Of a stretch of 64,000 bases of DNA, positions 11,231 through 21,259 are shown piece by piece. A program made the position numbers and the translations under genes. Source of the DNA: Amorphophallus konjac (Eukaryota; Streptophyta; Magnoliopsida; Alismatales; Araceae); NCBI GenBank assembly GCA_022559845.1, contig CM040121.1:510178566-510242565 (forward strand). The letters run 5' to 3'. The first letter of the stretch is position 1, and every line of letters starts with the position of its first letter. The notes beneath the pieces were generated by a model. That model ran no database searches, had not been told where the DNA came from, and saw only the letters and a list, made by a program, of their open reading frames with translations.

Positions 11231-11625
11231 ATCAAAGTAGTATTTCTGATAGATGCGGTATGCAGAATGTTTACAGCAGCCCCTGGATCTATCAATATCC
11301 GGCTTAGTGGCTGGCAGTTGAGATGTCCTCTCATGTACAGCGGCCTGTTGTGGCTGGGGTTTGGAATCAACATGTCATCTTCAGTGAAAGTGACCGCTGA
11401 CCCAGAGTTTACCTCTGTTAGCAGTGCTTCATACTGTGCTGGCGACTGTAAAGCGTCAATAATTGCTTGGCGGGCATCCTCGCTCAAGGAGAGAATTTCC
11501 CATATAGAGAATCTGGTGGGGAGCTTCTTCAGCATTTTCATAATTCGGCTGCCTACTCGGACATTGGAGAGCCGCATCTCCTCTGCCCAGCGGGGCTTTG
11601 GAGGTTCACGAGGTGCCTGTGGCAT
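11203..11625 (-). pseudogene. T1 protease N-terminal part
   Basis: The aspartic protease active-site region reads ILIDPGAAVNIL, with DPG where most retropepsins have DTG or DSG. Some plant Tat elements share this change. The start overlaps the gag stop in a TAATG arrangement (TAA 11627-11625, ATG from 11625), so gag and protease lie in different frames. Whether this reflects decay or a translation mechanism cannot be decided here. Confidence 0.7.
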
Positions 11626-14600
11626 TACCTGCCCACTTCTTGCCTCGTTTCTTGGCTGGTTTCTTGCGGGGTTTCTTCTGAAAGGATGGCCCTTGGTGCT
11701 GTCGGGGGATCCTTTTCTTCTCCTTCACCTTGCTTAGGTTTCAGAGCCGTTGGCTGTTGGCGCTTGTTACTTCTGATTGGTGCAGCTTGTATCGGCTTTT
11801 CGCCCTCCAAACTGGATAGGAATTCAAGGAATGACGGGGCCCCATCCCTTTTCTTCTCTTCTTGGTATAAACTAGCAGGAGGGGGAATCTGGACACCTCG
11901 CACTTCTGGCTCTGGTAACTGATAAGGCTGTTCTCCTCTAAAAATAATATTGTGATTGGCTGGCGGGGGACGCCCCCATCTTCTCCCAGAACGGGTAGCA
12001 TGTGCTGAGGTTGACGCTTCAGCATGGTTGGCTTCCAGTGGCGTGGCCGACGCCTCTGCATCATCATTTTCCCCAGGCAAAGTGAACAACACTGAGAGGG
12101 TATTGCAGTGCACTGTCATCACCTTCTCCTTGTTCTTTGACTTCTTCTTTCTTTGGGATCTTTTCTTGGCTGGCTGGTGCCCCCAGAAGAGTTCGGCTTC
12201 AGCTTTCTCTTGTTCTTTTCCTGCTGTTTCTTTGACGGTCAGCCCTTCTAGCTGCTCCCAGAGGACATGGTCCTTTACTAGCATCGGCTTAGGCTCAGAC
12301 TGTTCATACTCATCCAGCTGATCAATATATAGCTGCAGGCGCCTCACCTCGGGGCTTATTTTCTCATGGGCAGGTGGCGGAGGTTGCTTTCTCCGGTTGT
12401 GAGTAGGGATGCGGATAACTGGCGGTGACTCCGCGGTTAGCCATACCTGCTCTACTGCTGGCAAAGTCTGCTTCGGAGTAACACCCCGGATGGAGGCCCC
12501 TGGTGCTGTCCGTGCTGAGGGCTTTTTCCTGGTTTTAGCTGGCACTGTTTGCCACCCTATCTGCTCCTTAATTGGGGTAAGGAAACAGGTCTCGTATGTG
12601 TGCTTAGTGCATTCTTCAACAGCCTCTTCGGGTAACTGCTGATATAGAGAGATCATGTTTGCAGCCATTCTCAGCGCTGGAGGCTCATGAGGGCGTGGAG
12701 GGTCCACCTGGTAATCCCCTAATTGCAGCTCACCCCTCTTGAACATGCTTTCCATAACATCTTTGAAGACATAGCAGTTTTCTATAGTATGCCCCAGTCC
12801 CCGGTGATAGGGACAGAACAGCGGGTCATCCTTCTTTGCTGCATCAGCGGGTCTCTTTGGCTCGGGCAACGTTATTTTGTTGAACTTATAAGCCCAGTTA
12901 AATAGTGCACCCGTCTTATCCTTGGGGAAGGAGTATGCCTTTCTCATCTTGTTTCTTAGGGAAACCTTTTCTTTCATTTCTGCCGGGCCTGTTGGCGGAG
13001 GAGCATCAGTCGCCTTGTCTTTCTCTTTCTGTTGTTCAAAGGCTCCGAAATCAACAGCATTGGCTTCTGAATGTGATGGCCGTCGATCAACGGCTTTCCC
13101 TTTTTGCATAGCAGGGGCATTAGTGGCCGGACGCTTGGATAGGAACGTCTCGACTTCTGCAACTATGTTATTTAACCGGTCGAATGTTCTGACATCCGCC
13201 CCGATCATCTTTTCCAGCACTTCTCTTCTGAGATTTTGCTTGCATATTTGTACTGCATCTTCTTGATGGGGGGGTCGCCTGCATCTCATGGCCAAATTCC
13301 TCCATCTTTTTATGTAATCTAGGGCGGTCTCATCCTGTTTTTGCCTGGATGCATACAGTTCGGCTATTGTGATTTCTCTTTCTGTTACATGAAATCTGTC
13401 TCGGAACTTTCGCTGCATATCGGGCCAGTCAGCCACCGACCCAGCTGGCAAGCTGGAGTACCATTCAAAGGCTAAACCTGTAAGGGACGAGCCAAAGAAT
13501 TTCAGCAAGTATGCTTCATCGGTCGCCAGGTCGCCCATGATTGTAGTGTAATAGGCTATATGCTCCCTGGGGGAGCCTTGGCCATTGAACTTTTCACACT
13601 TAGGCGGCTTGCTGACGCCTGGTGGTAGTCTCTTGGCAGCATAATGTGCAGGGTACGGCACCTTGTAGACATCATAAGTACCGGAGTCATCCCCGACTTT
13701 CTCAGACAGCTTCATCTCGATCATTTTTTCTATCATCAGTTTATTTACCACAGCTGGATCCACTGGTTCCGGGAAGAAGTGTGCCTGCTGATGACTGAGA
13801 GGGGTCGTCATGACCGTTGTATGTAAGGTTGGCTGAGGTGCCGGCATGGCGGGCTGCGTCTGAGATGTAGAGGGTTGGGCTGCCGCCTGCTGTAAGAGAG
13901 GTTGACCTGGTGCCTTGCCCATATTATTCTGATGAGGAACAGCTGGAACGGCCGCCTCTGCTGAACTGGACGTCTGCCCTGCTGGCTCGGCCTGCTTAGA
14001 GATAGGTGTCCGTTCATTCCTCTCATTCAATTGTCTCCTGAGAGAGACAATTTCTTGCTGATATTTTCTAAACATCATCTGGATCATGGGATCCATGGTT
14101 GTTGGAATCTGCATTTCTCCCGAAGTCTCTTCAGCGGGGTCTGAGAGAGGATCGTCTTCTTCTTCAGCGGTCACCACATTTACTGTCATCATGGTGACTC
14201 TTCGGGCTTCATTGACGGCCGAGAGGTCGTCTTGATTAGCAGCTACTATCTTATCTTTTGCTGCCTTGCTTCTTCTTGTGACTGCACCCGGTCTGTGGGC
14301 CAGGATGATCAATTCTTCTGGTTGATTTGGTAACATACCATATCTTCCGGCGACGCCGGCCATATTGCAAGCAAGAATCTGCATCTTCCCTCTCTGCCTG
14401 CGAACTCTTCTCTTGACCTGTCTAGGATATGTCAGACGGTCAAATACAGACATTCTCTTTTCTTTTCCCTCTTCCTGGTAGATATCTTTCTCATATCTGG
14501 CCCTGCGGCCATCTTCATAGTCATTGGAGTCAGAGGACGAAACCTCCAGCATCACTCCTTCTGGGACTTCTTCCTCTTCCCCCATGGTGCCCAGGGCACG

Positions 14601-15485
14601 AGATAGTCTTCGTTGCCCTAGGGAGGAGTTCCCTAGGCAATGAAAGTAATCTTGAACCACCCGGTTCATCTCTTCTTGACTACGCCCTTGTAGCTCCGGA
14701 CAGGGCAGTAGTCTCTCCTGAGTCTTGGGCTGATAGACCTGCCTCGAGACTCGAGTAGCCAAGTACTCTGACTTGGGGTATTTGAACACATCGGCCTGCC
14801 TGGCGCAGACCCTGGGTCTTTGTGGAACAACATCGGGAGCAACTCCCCCCATTTCTCTTTTACCTTCCTTTTGAAAATCCTCGCCCCTCCTCTCGGGGTG
14901 AGTGACAGCAATATCTTTCTCTTTCTTCTCCCATCTCCTGCCCCCGGCCCTGGGGCGGATAGCAGCAACATATTCTTGTTCCCTTTCATATCTTCTGCCC
15001 CCAGCCCTGGGGCGGGCGACAGCAACTTCCTCTTCTTGAGCTGGTGCCCAGCTCTGAATCTTCTTTGGCCTCCAAACTTGTTTGAACTTGGTCGGCCTAG
15101 GTGCCAGCGGCTGTTTGCCCTTGTTCTCCCAGTCGGCCCTCCTGGTGGCCAACACTTGGAATCTGTTGTCGGTACGGACTGATGGAACGACCCTGTCAGG
15201 TCGTGCATCCATAGGGCGGCCGTTGAGGTTCACTCTCATGCTCCCCACCATCATTGTCTTTCCCGAGGCCGAAAGGCGACCCCCGGTTGCAGCAAACCGG
15301 CTCCTCCGGTTGTTTCTTCTTCTCCTACCAGCAGTGGCGGAGACAGCAGTCCTCATGTGATGGACGAAGCAAGAAACGACAGTAGGGGCAACCGCCTGTC
15401 TTTTCCTCCTCAGCTTTTGATGCCACTGTGCTCTCGACCGTGGTGGCGCTGCCAGCTTCGTTGTCGACCTGTAGCAGGTCGACAA
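11625..15485 (-). CDS. T1 Gag polyprotein, unusually long N-terminal region
   Basis: An open frame of 1286 codons. The first 600 residues are Arg/Glu-rich low complexity with repeated RPRAGGRR-like segments near residues 155-195, then a Pro/Gln-rich stretch. The Retrotrans_gag capsid-like domain follows (PPKCEKFNGQG, FEWYSSLP, FRDRFHVTEREIT), about residues 615-790. A zinc-knuckle-like CPYHRGLGHTIENCY is near residue 895. The C-terminal tail is Pro/Glu/Lys-rich. Gag packages element RNA into particles. The start codon used is unclear: an upstream ORF in another frame (from 15624) may encode the true N-terminus, with a frameshift near 15370. Confidence 0.8.
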   Translation of the reverse strand: MSTCYRSTTKLAAPPRSRAQWHQKLRRKRQAVAPTVVSCFVHHMRTAVSATAGRRRRNNRRSRFAATGGRLSASGKTMMVGSMRVNLNGRPMDARPDRVVPSVRTDNRFQVLATRRADWENKGKQPLAPRPTKFKQVWRPKKIQSWAPAQEEEVAVARPRAGGRRYEREQEYVAAIRPRAGGRRWEKKEKDIAVTHPERRGEDFQKEGKREMGGVAPDVVPQRPRVCARQADVFKYPKSEYLATRVSRQVYQPKTQERLLPCPELQGRSQEEMNRVVQDYFHCLGNSSLGQRRLSRALGTMGEEEEVPEGVMLEVSSSDSNDYEDGRRARYEKDIYQEEGKEKRMSVFDRLTYPRQVKRRVRRQRGKMQILACNMAGVAGRYGMLPNQPEELIILAHRPGAVTRRSKAAKDKIVAANQDDLSAVNEARRVTMMTVNVVTAEEEDDPLSDPAEETSGEMQIPTTMDPMIQMMFRKYQQEIVSLRRQLNERNERTPISKQAEPAGQTSSSAEAAVPAVPHQNNMGKAPGQPLLQQAAAQPSTSQTQPAMPAPQPTLHTTVMTTPLSHQQAHFFPEPVDPAVVNKLMIEKMIEMKLSEKVGDDSGTYDVYKVPYPAHYAAKRLPPGVSKPPKCEKFNGQGSPREHIAYYTTIMGDLATDEAYLLKFFGSSLTGLAFEWYSSLPAGSVADWPDMQRKFRDRFHVTEREITIAELYASRQKQDETALDYIKRWRNLAMRCRRPPHQEDAVQICKQNLRREVLEKMIGADVRTFDRLNNIVAEVETFLSKRPATNAPAMQKGKAVDRRPSHSEANAVDFGAFEQQKEKDKATDAPPPTGPAEMKEKVSLRNKMRKAYSFPKDKTGALFNWAYKFNKITLPEPKRPADAAKKDDPLFCPYHRGLGHTIENCYVFKDVMESMFKRGELQLGDYQVDPPRPHEPPALRMAANMISLYQQLPEEAVEECTKHTYETCFLTPIKEQIGWQTVPAKTRKKPSARTAPGASIRGVTPKQTLPAVEQVWLTAESPPVIRIPTHNRRKQPPPPAHEKISPEVRRLQLYIDQLDEYEQSEPKPMLVKDHVLWEQLEGLTVKETAGKEQEKAEAELFWGHQPAKKRSQRKKKSKNKEKVMTVHCNTLSVLFTLPGENDDAEASATPLEANHAEASTSAHATRSGRRWGRPPPANHNIIFRGEQPYQLPEPEVRGVQIPPPASLYQEEKKRDGAPSFLEFLSSLEGEKPIQAAPIRSNKRQQPTALKPKQGEGEEKDPPTAPRAILSEETPQETSQETRQEVGR

Positions 15486-15624
15486 ATACTAGGCCCAAGC
15501 AGTTGGGCAGACCCACTGCCGGAGGCATGGATCCCAACTCCATCGGTACCGCCAGGTACCCTCCATGGATGTGGCCATCGACCACCTGCTGGCCGAAGTG
15601 AACATCAATCAATCCAGTTTCCAT
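15325..15624 (-). pseudogene. T1 leader ORF, likely true Gag N-terminus
   Basis: The ATG at 15624 lies about 110 bases after the primer-site motif, where Gag should start. The 99-residue frame has a CPYC motif near its end and then runs out of frame with the long Gag ORF. I infer a frameshift near 15370 joining the two. A separate small leader protein is the alternative. Confidence 0.45.
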
Positions 15625-15715
15625 TTGTAGTTCCTGCGAGTAAGATTAACACACAGTTAGAATTTTGAGAGAGGCCGCCGGGCCTCCTGCTTTGGCGTAG
15701 AGATGAAGGGAGACT

Positions 15716-15735
15716 TGGTCCCACCGGGCGTGCCA
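15716..15735 (-). other. T1 candidate primer-binding site
   Basis: On the minus strand this reads TGGCACGCCCGGTGGGGACC, three bases after the LTR end ...CCCCCACA. T2 has TGGCGATCACGGTGGGACC at the same distance from its LTR end. Position and the leading TGG support a tRNA primer site. The tRNA is not assigned. Confidence 0.6.
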
Positions 15736-16084
15736 GCTTGTGGGGGACGGATTTGTTTCAAAGATCTTGATTTTTTTGATTTATTTATTTGGTTTATTTG
15801 TTGGTTTATTAGGCGTGCCAGTCACCGTAGTGACGATTTTATTATGCGCTCGATCTGACTTGATCAGTCGATTGTGAAGTCCGAGTCGGGACCGAAAGTC
15901 CGCCATGTCATAAAGGCCATGACGTTAATTACGTCCTCCCTAAGGAAGACAACCCTTGATTAGACGCCAAAGACAGGAGGAGAATAGCGGCAAAATAAAA
16001 CTCAAGTGAGAGTGTGCTAGTCTATTCGCAAGACATTAAACAGACTTGATGAGGCAAGAGTACGTCAGGTGCGGAGCAAATCCG

Positions 16085-16395
16085 GCAGCATATCCCCATT
16101 ACCTTGGACTATGCCAAGTGGGAATAGGAAACCATCCCTGCAGTGGTAGGATGAGATCCATGAAGGATCGGGTATCTTTGACCCGCAATCTGAAGAGGGA
16201 CGGTATAACATGACACACCCTATGCTGGTGCGATGTCTTATTAATATCCCCCTTTCGAAGGACCATCGGAGAACAAGCAGTGGCAGAACTCCGTGGGCCA
16301 GCGGGGTTAGGAGAGAATACCATAGTCACTCGAGGTGATGTGAGTGAAATTTGGCAGCATATCCCCTTATCTTGGATCATGCCAAGGAGATATAT
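16085..16395. repeat. Duplicated 40-bp segment in T1 LTR
   Basis: GGCAGCATATCCCC followed by a CTTGGA-ATGCCAAG block occurs at about 16085 and again at 16353, 268 bp apart. The CTTGG/CCAAG arms can pair in each copy. Confidence 0.6.
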
Positions 16396-16584
16396 AGACT
16401 ATCATCCATGGGATGCCGAGATGAAAGCCGGAAGAAAAAAGGGGATTAGATCCCGGATCAATGTAAATATTGGGGAGGTCGCCCCCCCCCCCCCATCGAT
16501 TTATTTTCTGAGGCAAGCTTGATGGCTTTTCATTTATCCCTCTGGTGGATACAGCATGAGGATCCAGGACTAGGCTGAGAAGAA

Positions 16585-16880
16585 AGAGGTTCTCGGTGCC
16601 GATGATTAGGAGTATAACATGGCTTCTCGGCACGGGAGAAAAGAGTTCTCGGCGCGCCACTAGGGGTTCTCGGCATAGGCTTCTCGGCGCGACTGAAAGA
16701 AGAGGAAGGGGCCTCTCGGCACAGGCTTCTCGGCGCCAATAATAACATGACTTCTCGGCACGAGAGAAAGGAGTTCCCGGCGCGCTTTCTGTTGGGTTCT
16801 CGGCATGGAGAAGGGGCTTCTCGGCGCACAAAGGGCCGCGCCGGGAGCTGTTCATTGCGACGATGGATGTTCGCGCCGGG
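16585..16880. repeat. TTCTCGGCGCG motif array, cluster 1
   Basis: About eleven TTCTCGGCRC or TTCCCGGCGC motifs in the plus orientation, at roughly 16590, 16624, 16651, 16670, 16682, 16714, 16727, 16755, 16776, 16798 and 16819. They are followed by two inverted CGCGCCGGGA copies near 16847 and 16872. The spacing is irregular, so this is a motif cluster rather than a simple tandem repeat. Confidence 0.75.
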
Positions 16881-17816
16881 AAGATGGCGGTTTTGATGCC
16901 GGGAAGGTTTATGGGGTTTTACGATACTCTGTTCTGAGGATTTCCTGGGGGGGTTCAGATAATGACTGGAGGGTTTTAGGATGCAAGCGAGGGAAGAGTC
17001 AAGGGCTCTACCAGGTTAACATCAAGGGGTCACAGATGAAAGGGGTTCGAAGGATTTAGAGACACCAAGCATTCGAAGCCCTCTGGAACGGGTTTTATAC
17101 CCTTTATATCGCCAGCCATGTAGGGGATCAAGAGATGACTGTCTCTGATCCCTGCAATAGCCCTGATGGCTTGGGAAATTCATGAGGATAAAGACCTTAC
17201 AACGTCCATATCATCGATGTCGACGAGGGAGAAGGAGGACAAAGCCCAAAAATCCACAGTGAGGATCGGGACTCTCTTGCCTCCACCCCATCTGAAACGA
17301 ACATGCACATAAGCACAAGAAACCACTGGGGTTCTAAGCGTCCGAACGATCAATGCACACAGGGGACGACAGATATTTCGAGAGAGAGAGAGAGCACAAA
17401 GAAAGGGGGGGAATGCCCGACCACCACCAATTCAGCAGAACAATCACGAAATTGCATTTCACTGTCTCATCGTTTACATCGTTCACAAAGATAGAACAAA
17501 GGAGAAGGGGAGAGGGAAGACAGACGAATACATTATTTCCTCAACAATAGGGAGATCTCTTCACTTCGACAAATAGAAAACATAATCGAAGCTTACACAT
17601 CAAAGCAAAAAGAAAGCAAGAGGAGAAGACAACGAAGGGGGAGGGCGGAGCATTGACTCCTCTCCCTCCCCGACCACCCCACCTTCTCCTTCTCTCGGAC
17701 TTCGTAGCAGCAGCTTCTCTTCTCTCTTTGTTATCTTATCTGGTGAGTGTGGCTACTCCTCTCTTCGATATCTGTCTATCTATCTGTTCTCTCTTTGTCT
17801 TGGATGAAACGGGGGG

Positions 17817-17824
17817 TTTTATAA
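17817..17824 (-). promoter_or_regulatory. TATA box of T1 LTR promoter
   Basis: On the minus strand CTTATAAAACC lies upstream of a GA-rich leader, in the expected direction for T1 transcription. The motif TTCTCGGCAT starts 14 bases upstream, at about 17836. Confidence 0.55.
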
Positions 17825-17834
17825 GCGCAGTGCC

Positions 17835-17960
17835 CCCCCTTCTCGGCATGATCGACTCTGGCGTGCCTTTCACAGCTTCCCGACGCGCCTCAGTCGGTTG
17901 GGGAGGCTTCCCGGCGCCGCCTCCATGGGCTTTTTGGGCTTCGGTGAGGAGCTCTCGACG
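17835..17960. repeat. TTCTCGGCGCG motif array, cluster 2
   Basis: Four diverged copies (TTCTCGGCAT, TTCCCGACGCG, TTCCCGGCGCC, CTCTCGACGCC) directly upstream of the minus-strand TATA box. Confidence 0.55.
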
Positions 17961-18554
17961 CCACACTAGTGAGCCCATTTAGGGCTTTTAATGTTTTAAT
18001 CTTCCTCATCAGTAGGCTTGAGCTGTCAAAGCTGCCTAATCTGCCTTTTCATTTGTCAGTCCTTCGAATCTGTCAGAACAGGTGAAGGCCCACTAGTTGG
18101 TGAGTTGACATAGTCTTTATCAGAACATTTCTGGTGATTTTCATCAGTCAATGGACTGTAATTCTTCATCAGTACTGCCATCTGGGTGATGACAACACCG
18201 GACATCAGCTTGGCCGGGGAGGGCTTCAGCCAGGTGGTAGCTTTAGTGACGACTGTTCTGTAGTTCCGGCTTTGCAGGAATTTCTGGGATCTTCATTTCT
18301 GATTCAATCTTCTCTTCGGTCTCATCTTCATTCTCGGTTATATTTCAGGTGTCAACAAATGCCCCCCACCTGTAGGTAGCGGGAATGCAGGATAAATGAT
18401 ACGGTGCCTGTAGGTGTATGTATCATTCAGCATCTGAACCCATTTCTTAGCTTGACATTGTTAGTCATCTTTCATCTTAAACTTGGAAGCATCATTACTT
18501 TAGCATTTCCTTTGATTTCTTTCAATTTCTTTGACTTGAACACTCTTAACGGGA

Positions 18555-18770
18555 GCTTCTCGGCGCACGGCCTTTCAACACAGCCTTCTCGGCGCGTCAG
18601 TTTCCCGGTGCGTTGGTTTTCGGCGCGTGGCTTTTCGGCGCACTAGGGGAGGGCCTTGGCAGGGCTTCTCGGCGCGCCCCTTGTGAAGGGAGGGGGGTTC
18701 TCGGCGCGCATTTCATCGCGTCGAGAGCCTCACCTCTTGGGCCTCTATTTAAGGCGCCGAGAGCCTCGTT
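18555..18770. repeat. TTCTCGGCGCG motif array, cluster 3
   Basis: Copies at about 18557, 18589, 18604, 18619, 18634, 18664 and 18700, plus one inverted GCGCCGAGA at 18752 just after a plus-strand TATA-like box. This array precedes a promoter pointing right. Confidence 0.7.
18746..18752 (+). promoter_or_regulatory. Plus-strand TATA-like box
   Basis: CTATTTAAGG, about 30 bases before a pyrimidine-rich CTTCTTCATTCTTCACTCC leader. It diverges from the minus-strand TATA box at 17817. Confidence 0.45.
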
Positions 18771-19093
18771 CTTCTTCATTCTTCACTCCCTCTTCTCTCT
18801 CTTCTCTCTCTTCACTCTCTCGACGGTGGCGGCGAGTTTCTCCCCTCCGACCATCCCATTTTCTTCCCGTATCATTAGACTTTGCCCCGGGGAGGACATT
18901 ATTTGGGGATTAAATCCCTATTTCTTACGGGATCACTCCCTCTTGGTGGGTGACTCCCTATCTTCTTTGGGCAGACCCTGAATAAGGGGAGATGCTGCCG
19001 AAATTTTCACAGAGCTTCGCATTACAATCCTTATAAGACTGTTTCTTATTTTAGGATTTAATTCACATTTCTTCTTTGACTGCAGACACTGCA

Positions 19094-19261
19094 ATGGCCT
19101 CCAGTTCTGCTGCTGCGTCTTCTGGAGCTGCTGGAATAAGTTCGTCAGCCCAGCCAGATATATCACGGGCTGCAGTAAACTGCCTGAACATGCATAGCCT
19201 GGACTTCGGATACGACAAAGTTACCGCCGTTTGTAGACACGCTATTCTTGACGTCTCCTGA
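19094..19261 (+). other. Short Ser/Ala-rich ORF after a splice-acceptor-like site
   Basis: The ATG at 19094 follows a polypyrimidine tract ending GACTGCAG at about 19084, so it could start a coding exon of the transcript launched at 18746. The 55 residues are Ser/Ala-rich, then LDFGYDKV-like. I do not recognise it. It may be a truncated antisense ORF of a T1-like element. Confidence 0.25.
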
Positions 19262-19302
19262 GAAAGTCTCATATCACTATACAACGCCCCGCGACGGCTT
19301 AC

Positions 19303-19401
19303 GCGTTTTGAATCACTTGAGTGCTTCCTTTTCTTGAGTCTTCTTCCGCCCTTTTCGGCATCCGGAATCGTCTCGTCACGGCATTCGGACGGCATCAACA
19401 C
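19303..19401 (-). other. PMD exon-1-like segment beside T2 LTR
   Basis: The minus-strand ATG at 19401 opens 33 codons, basic and NLS-like (GGRRLKKRKHSSDSKR), ending in phase 0 at a GTAAGC donor. Exon 1 of PMD genes A and C also ends in phase 0 at GTAAGC and is basic. A CATAAAG box (19484-19490) and a 30-bp palindrome (19492-19521) lie upstream, matching the arrangement in gene C. No downstream PMD exon is seen at 18.8-19.3 kb, so it would be an orphan exon. Confidence 0.35.
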
Positions 19402-19491
19402 CAGTCAGACGCATCAGGAGGTTCCGGAACCAGGAAGGGTGTCTGCCGGGCGGCCGCCAACGCCTGAACTGAGGACCCGGGTGGGTCTTTA

Positions 19492-19993
19492 TGGGGGCGT
19501 CCAGGCCCCTGGACGCCCCCATTCTTTTAATTTTCTTTTAATTTATTTTTCGAAGAACAAAATTAAATAAAAAATAATATATTAATGGAGGCACCATAAA
19601 AACAAGTATAAAAAATTAAACGCTAGCTTTGGCATAAAAACAAAACAAAAAAATAAAAATAATATATTTATGGAGGCGTCCAGGTCCCTGGACGCCTCCA
19701 TCAACTCCCTCACGGGCGCCGCCCACCGAACGACGGTTTGTTGTGTGTGAAAAAAGCCAAATTATGGAGACGTCCAGCCAGCTGGACGTGCCCATTTCTG
19801 AATCACGAGGCGCCGCTCACACAACCATGCATTGTGCCAAACCGCGTGCGGCCATCGGTGGTGTTCGGTGGACCTGTTGGAGGCGTCCGGGGCCCTGGAC
19901 GCCTCCACAAAAATATTCCAAAAAAAAAAATAAAAATAGAATAAAATATTAGTTCGGCCCTGATGGAGGTGTCCAGGGTCCTGGACGCCTCCA
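19492..19993. repeat. Five 30-bp palindromes in T2 LTR upstream region
   Basis: Each is 30 bp: 19492-19521, 19671-19700, 19765-19794, 19878-19907 and 19964-19993. The consensus arms are TGGAGGCGTCCAGG and CCTGGACGCCTCCA. Arms match almost perfectly while AT-rich spacers of 56-149 bp do not. The last ends 13 bases before the TATA box. The same element recurs at 63312-64000. Confidence 0.9.
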
Positions 19994-20006
19994 CCCTCCG
20001 GAGCCC

Positions 20007-20014
20007 TATAAATA
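20007..20014 (+). promoter_or_regulatory. TATA box of T2 LTR promoter
   Basis: CTATAAATAGAGG, a strong plant TATA match, followed by a GC-rich leader in the direction of T2 transcription. Confidence 0.75.
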
Positions 20015-20637
20015 GAGGCCCACCCCCTCAGTTCTGGAGGAGCTTCTAAGAGATCCGATAGGCTGCCGGAGCCCAGAGGCTACGGAGTCATTTCTAACCC
20101 GTGGGGTCTTTTGTAGGTGGAGGTTCTGCCGGCTTCTCGGGTGCCCACGCTCGCGAGAGGAAGGTCGTCTTCATCCACCGCACTTCCACGTCGTCCCTAC
20201 GCTGCCGGAGCTCCGCCGGATCTCACCATCGGCTCCTCTAATAAGCCTTTTCTTCCCCTTTTTCTTCATAGTTCTTTACATTCATCATACTGCATCCTCT
20301 ATCTCCCTACATAAGGGCGCCGTCTCTTGCATACTTCTTGCATTCATCATCGCATTTTCCTCCTACTCGAGTCCGAGAGGGGTTTAAAACCACACCAACC
20401 AGGTGTGTGTCAGGTCACGATCTCGTTACTTTTATTGCAAGGAATTGTTACTACACTGCCATTTTCTAATTTCGTTCGTTTATTGTCTATTGTTTTGCAA
20501 GGGTAACCAAGGAAAGCCCTCTCCGTCGGCCGGCCGAAGGGGGAGGAAGAAGCAACCCGCCATCTCCCGCTCTTGAGGTAGGCGCGATCACTTTCTTTAT
20601 TTTGGGGTCTTTTGGCCCCTGGCGATCACATCTTGTT

Positions 20638-21095
20638 CTCGAGGCCGCGGCGAGTCACTTCCCCAATGGCCGTTTAAATTTCCATTCTTATATTCTCTTT
20701 ATATTCTGTTATATTCTGCTCATATTCTCGAGGCCGCGGCGAGTCACTTCCCCAATGGCCGTTTAAATTCCCGTTCTTATATGTTATATTCTTATCTATT
20801 CATATTCTCGAGGCCGCGGCGAGTCACTTCCCCAATGGCCGTTTAAATTTCCGTTCTTATATTCTCTTTATATTCTGTTATATTCTGCTCATATTCTCGA
20901 GGCCGCGGCGAGTCACTTCCCCAATGGCCGTTTAAATTTCCGTTCTTATATGTTATATTCTTATCTATTCATATTCTCGAGGCCGCGGTGAGTCACTTCC
21001 CCAATGGCCGTTTCAATTCTTGCTATTTAATTTCTGCACCATTCCCGCCCCCCCGAGACCGCGGCGAGTCACTTCCCGCTATGGCCGTTTAACCC
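20638..21095 (+). repeat. Alternating 89/80-bp tandem repeats in T2 U5
   Basis: Six copies of CTCGAGGCCGCGGCGAGTCA plus CTTCCCCAATGGCCGTTTAA start at 20638, 20727, 20807, 20896, 20976 and about 21052. The spacings are 89, 80, 89, 80 and 76, so the true unit is a 169-bp dimer. They lie downstream of the TATA box and before the primer site. Confidence 0.85.
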
Positions 21096-21259
21096 CCATA
21101 TCTTACTATATTACATTTGTCCCGCTCGCCCCGCCAGAGCAATCTCCCGTGGTGACCCCTTCCCTCTTCTCTTATTTCTGTGTTGCAGCAAACAAAAGAG
21201 GAGCCCGCGCGCTCCGCGTCTTCTCCGCTTCCCTGAACCGCGTGACGTCGCTCACAGAT

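Larger units (their letters stand above)
1..18780 (-). mobile_element. T1: degenerate Ty3/gypsy Tat-lineage retrotransposon
   Basis: On the minus strand the domain order is gag, protease, reverse transcriptase, gypsy RNase H, archaeal-type RNase H, integrase, then a repeat-rich 3' UTR and an antisense ORF. Two RNase H domains and an antisense ORF between pol and the 3' LTR are known traits of the plant Tat/Ogre group. The 5' LTR side ends near 15739, three bases before a primer-site motif. The 3' LTR lies left of the window. The outer 5' LTR edge could not be fixed, so the right limit is approximate. Several frameshifts and stops show that the copy is dead. Confidence 0.8.
15739..18780 (-). 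repeat. T1 5' LTR (3' edge defined, 5' edge approximate)
   Basis: The LTR edge next to the primer site is at 15739 (TG on the plus strand, CA on the minus). The region holds a minus-strand TATA box at 17817-17824, three clusters of TTCTCGGCGCG-like motifs, a partial duplication near 16085 and 16353, a C13 tract near 16482 and a GA microsatellite near 17380. No second LTR copy is in the window, so the outer limit is inferred from the last motif cluster. Confidence 0.5.

Noticed and set aside
3229..15483. Single GTCGAC sites in T1 (for example 3231, 4784, 15478)
   Set aside because: They are not in 22-bp pairs and occur at background frequency, so they were not counted with the copia motif.
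18597..18981. Overlapping ORFs on both strands at the motif cluster
   Set aside because: They follow from the repeated GC-rich TTCTCGGCGCG motifs and have no recognisable domain.
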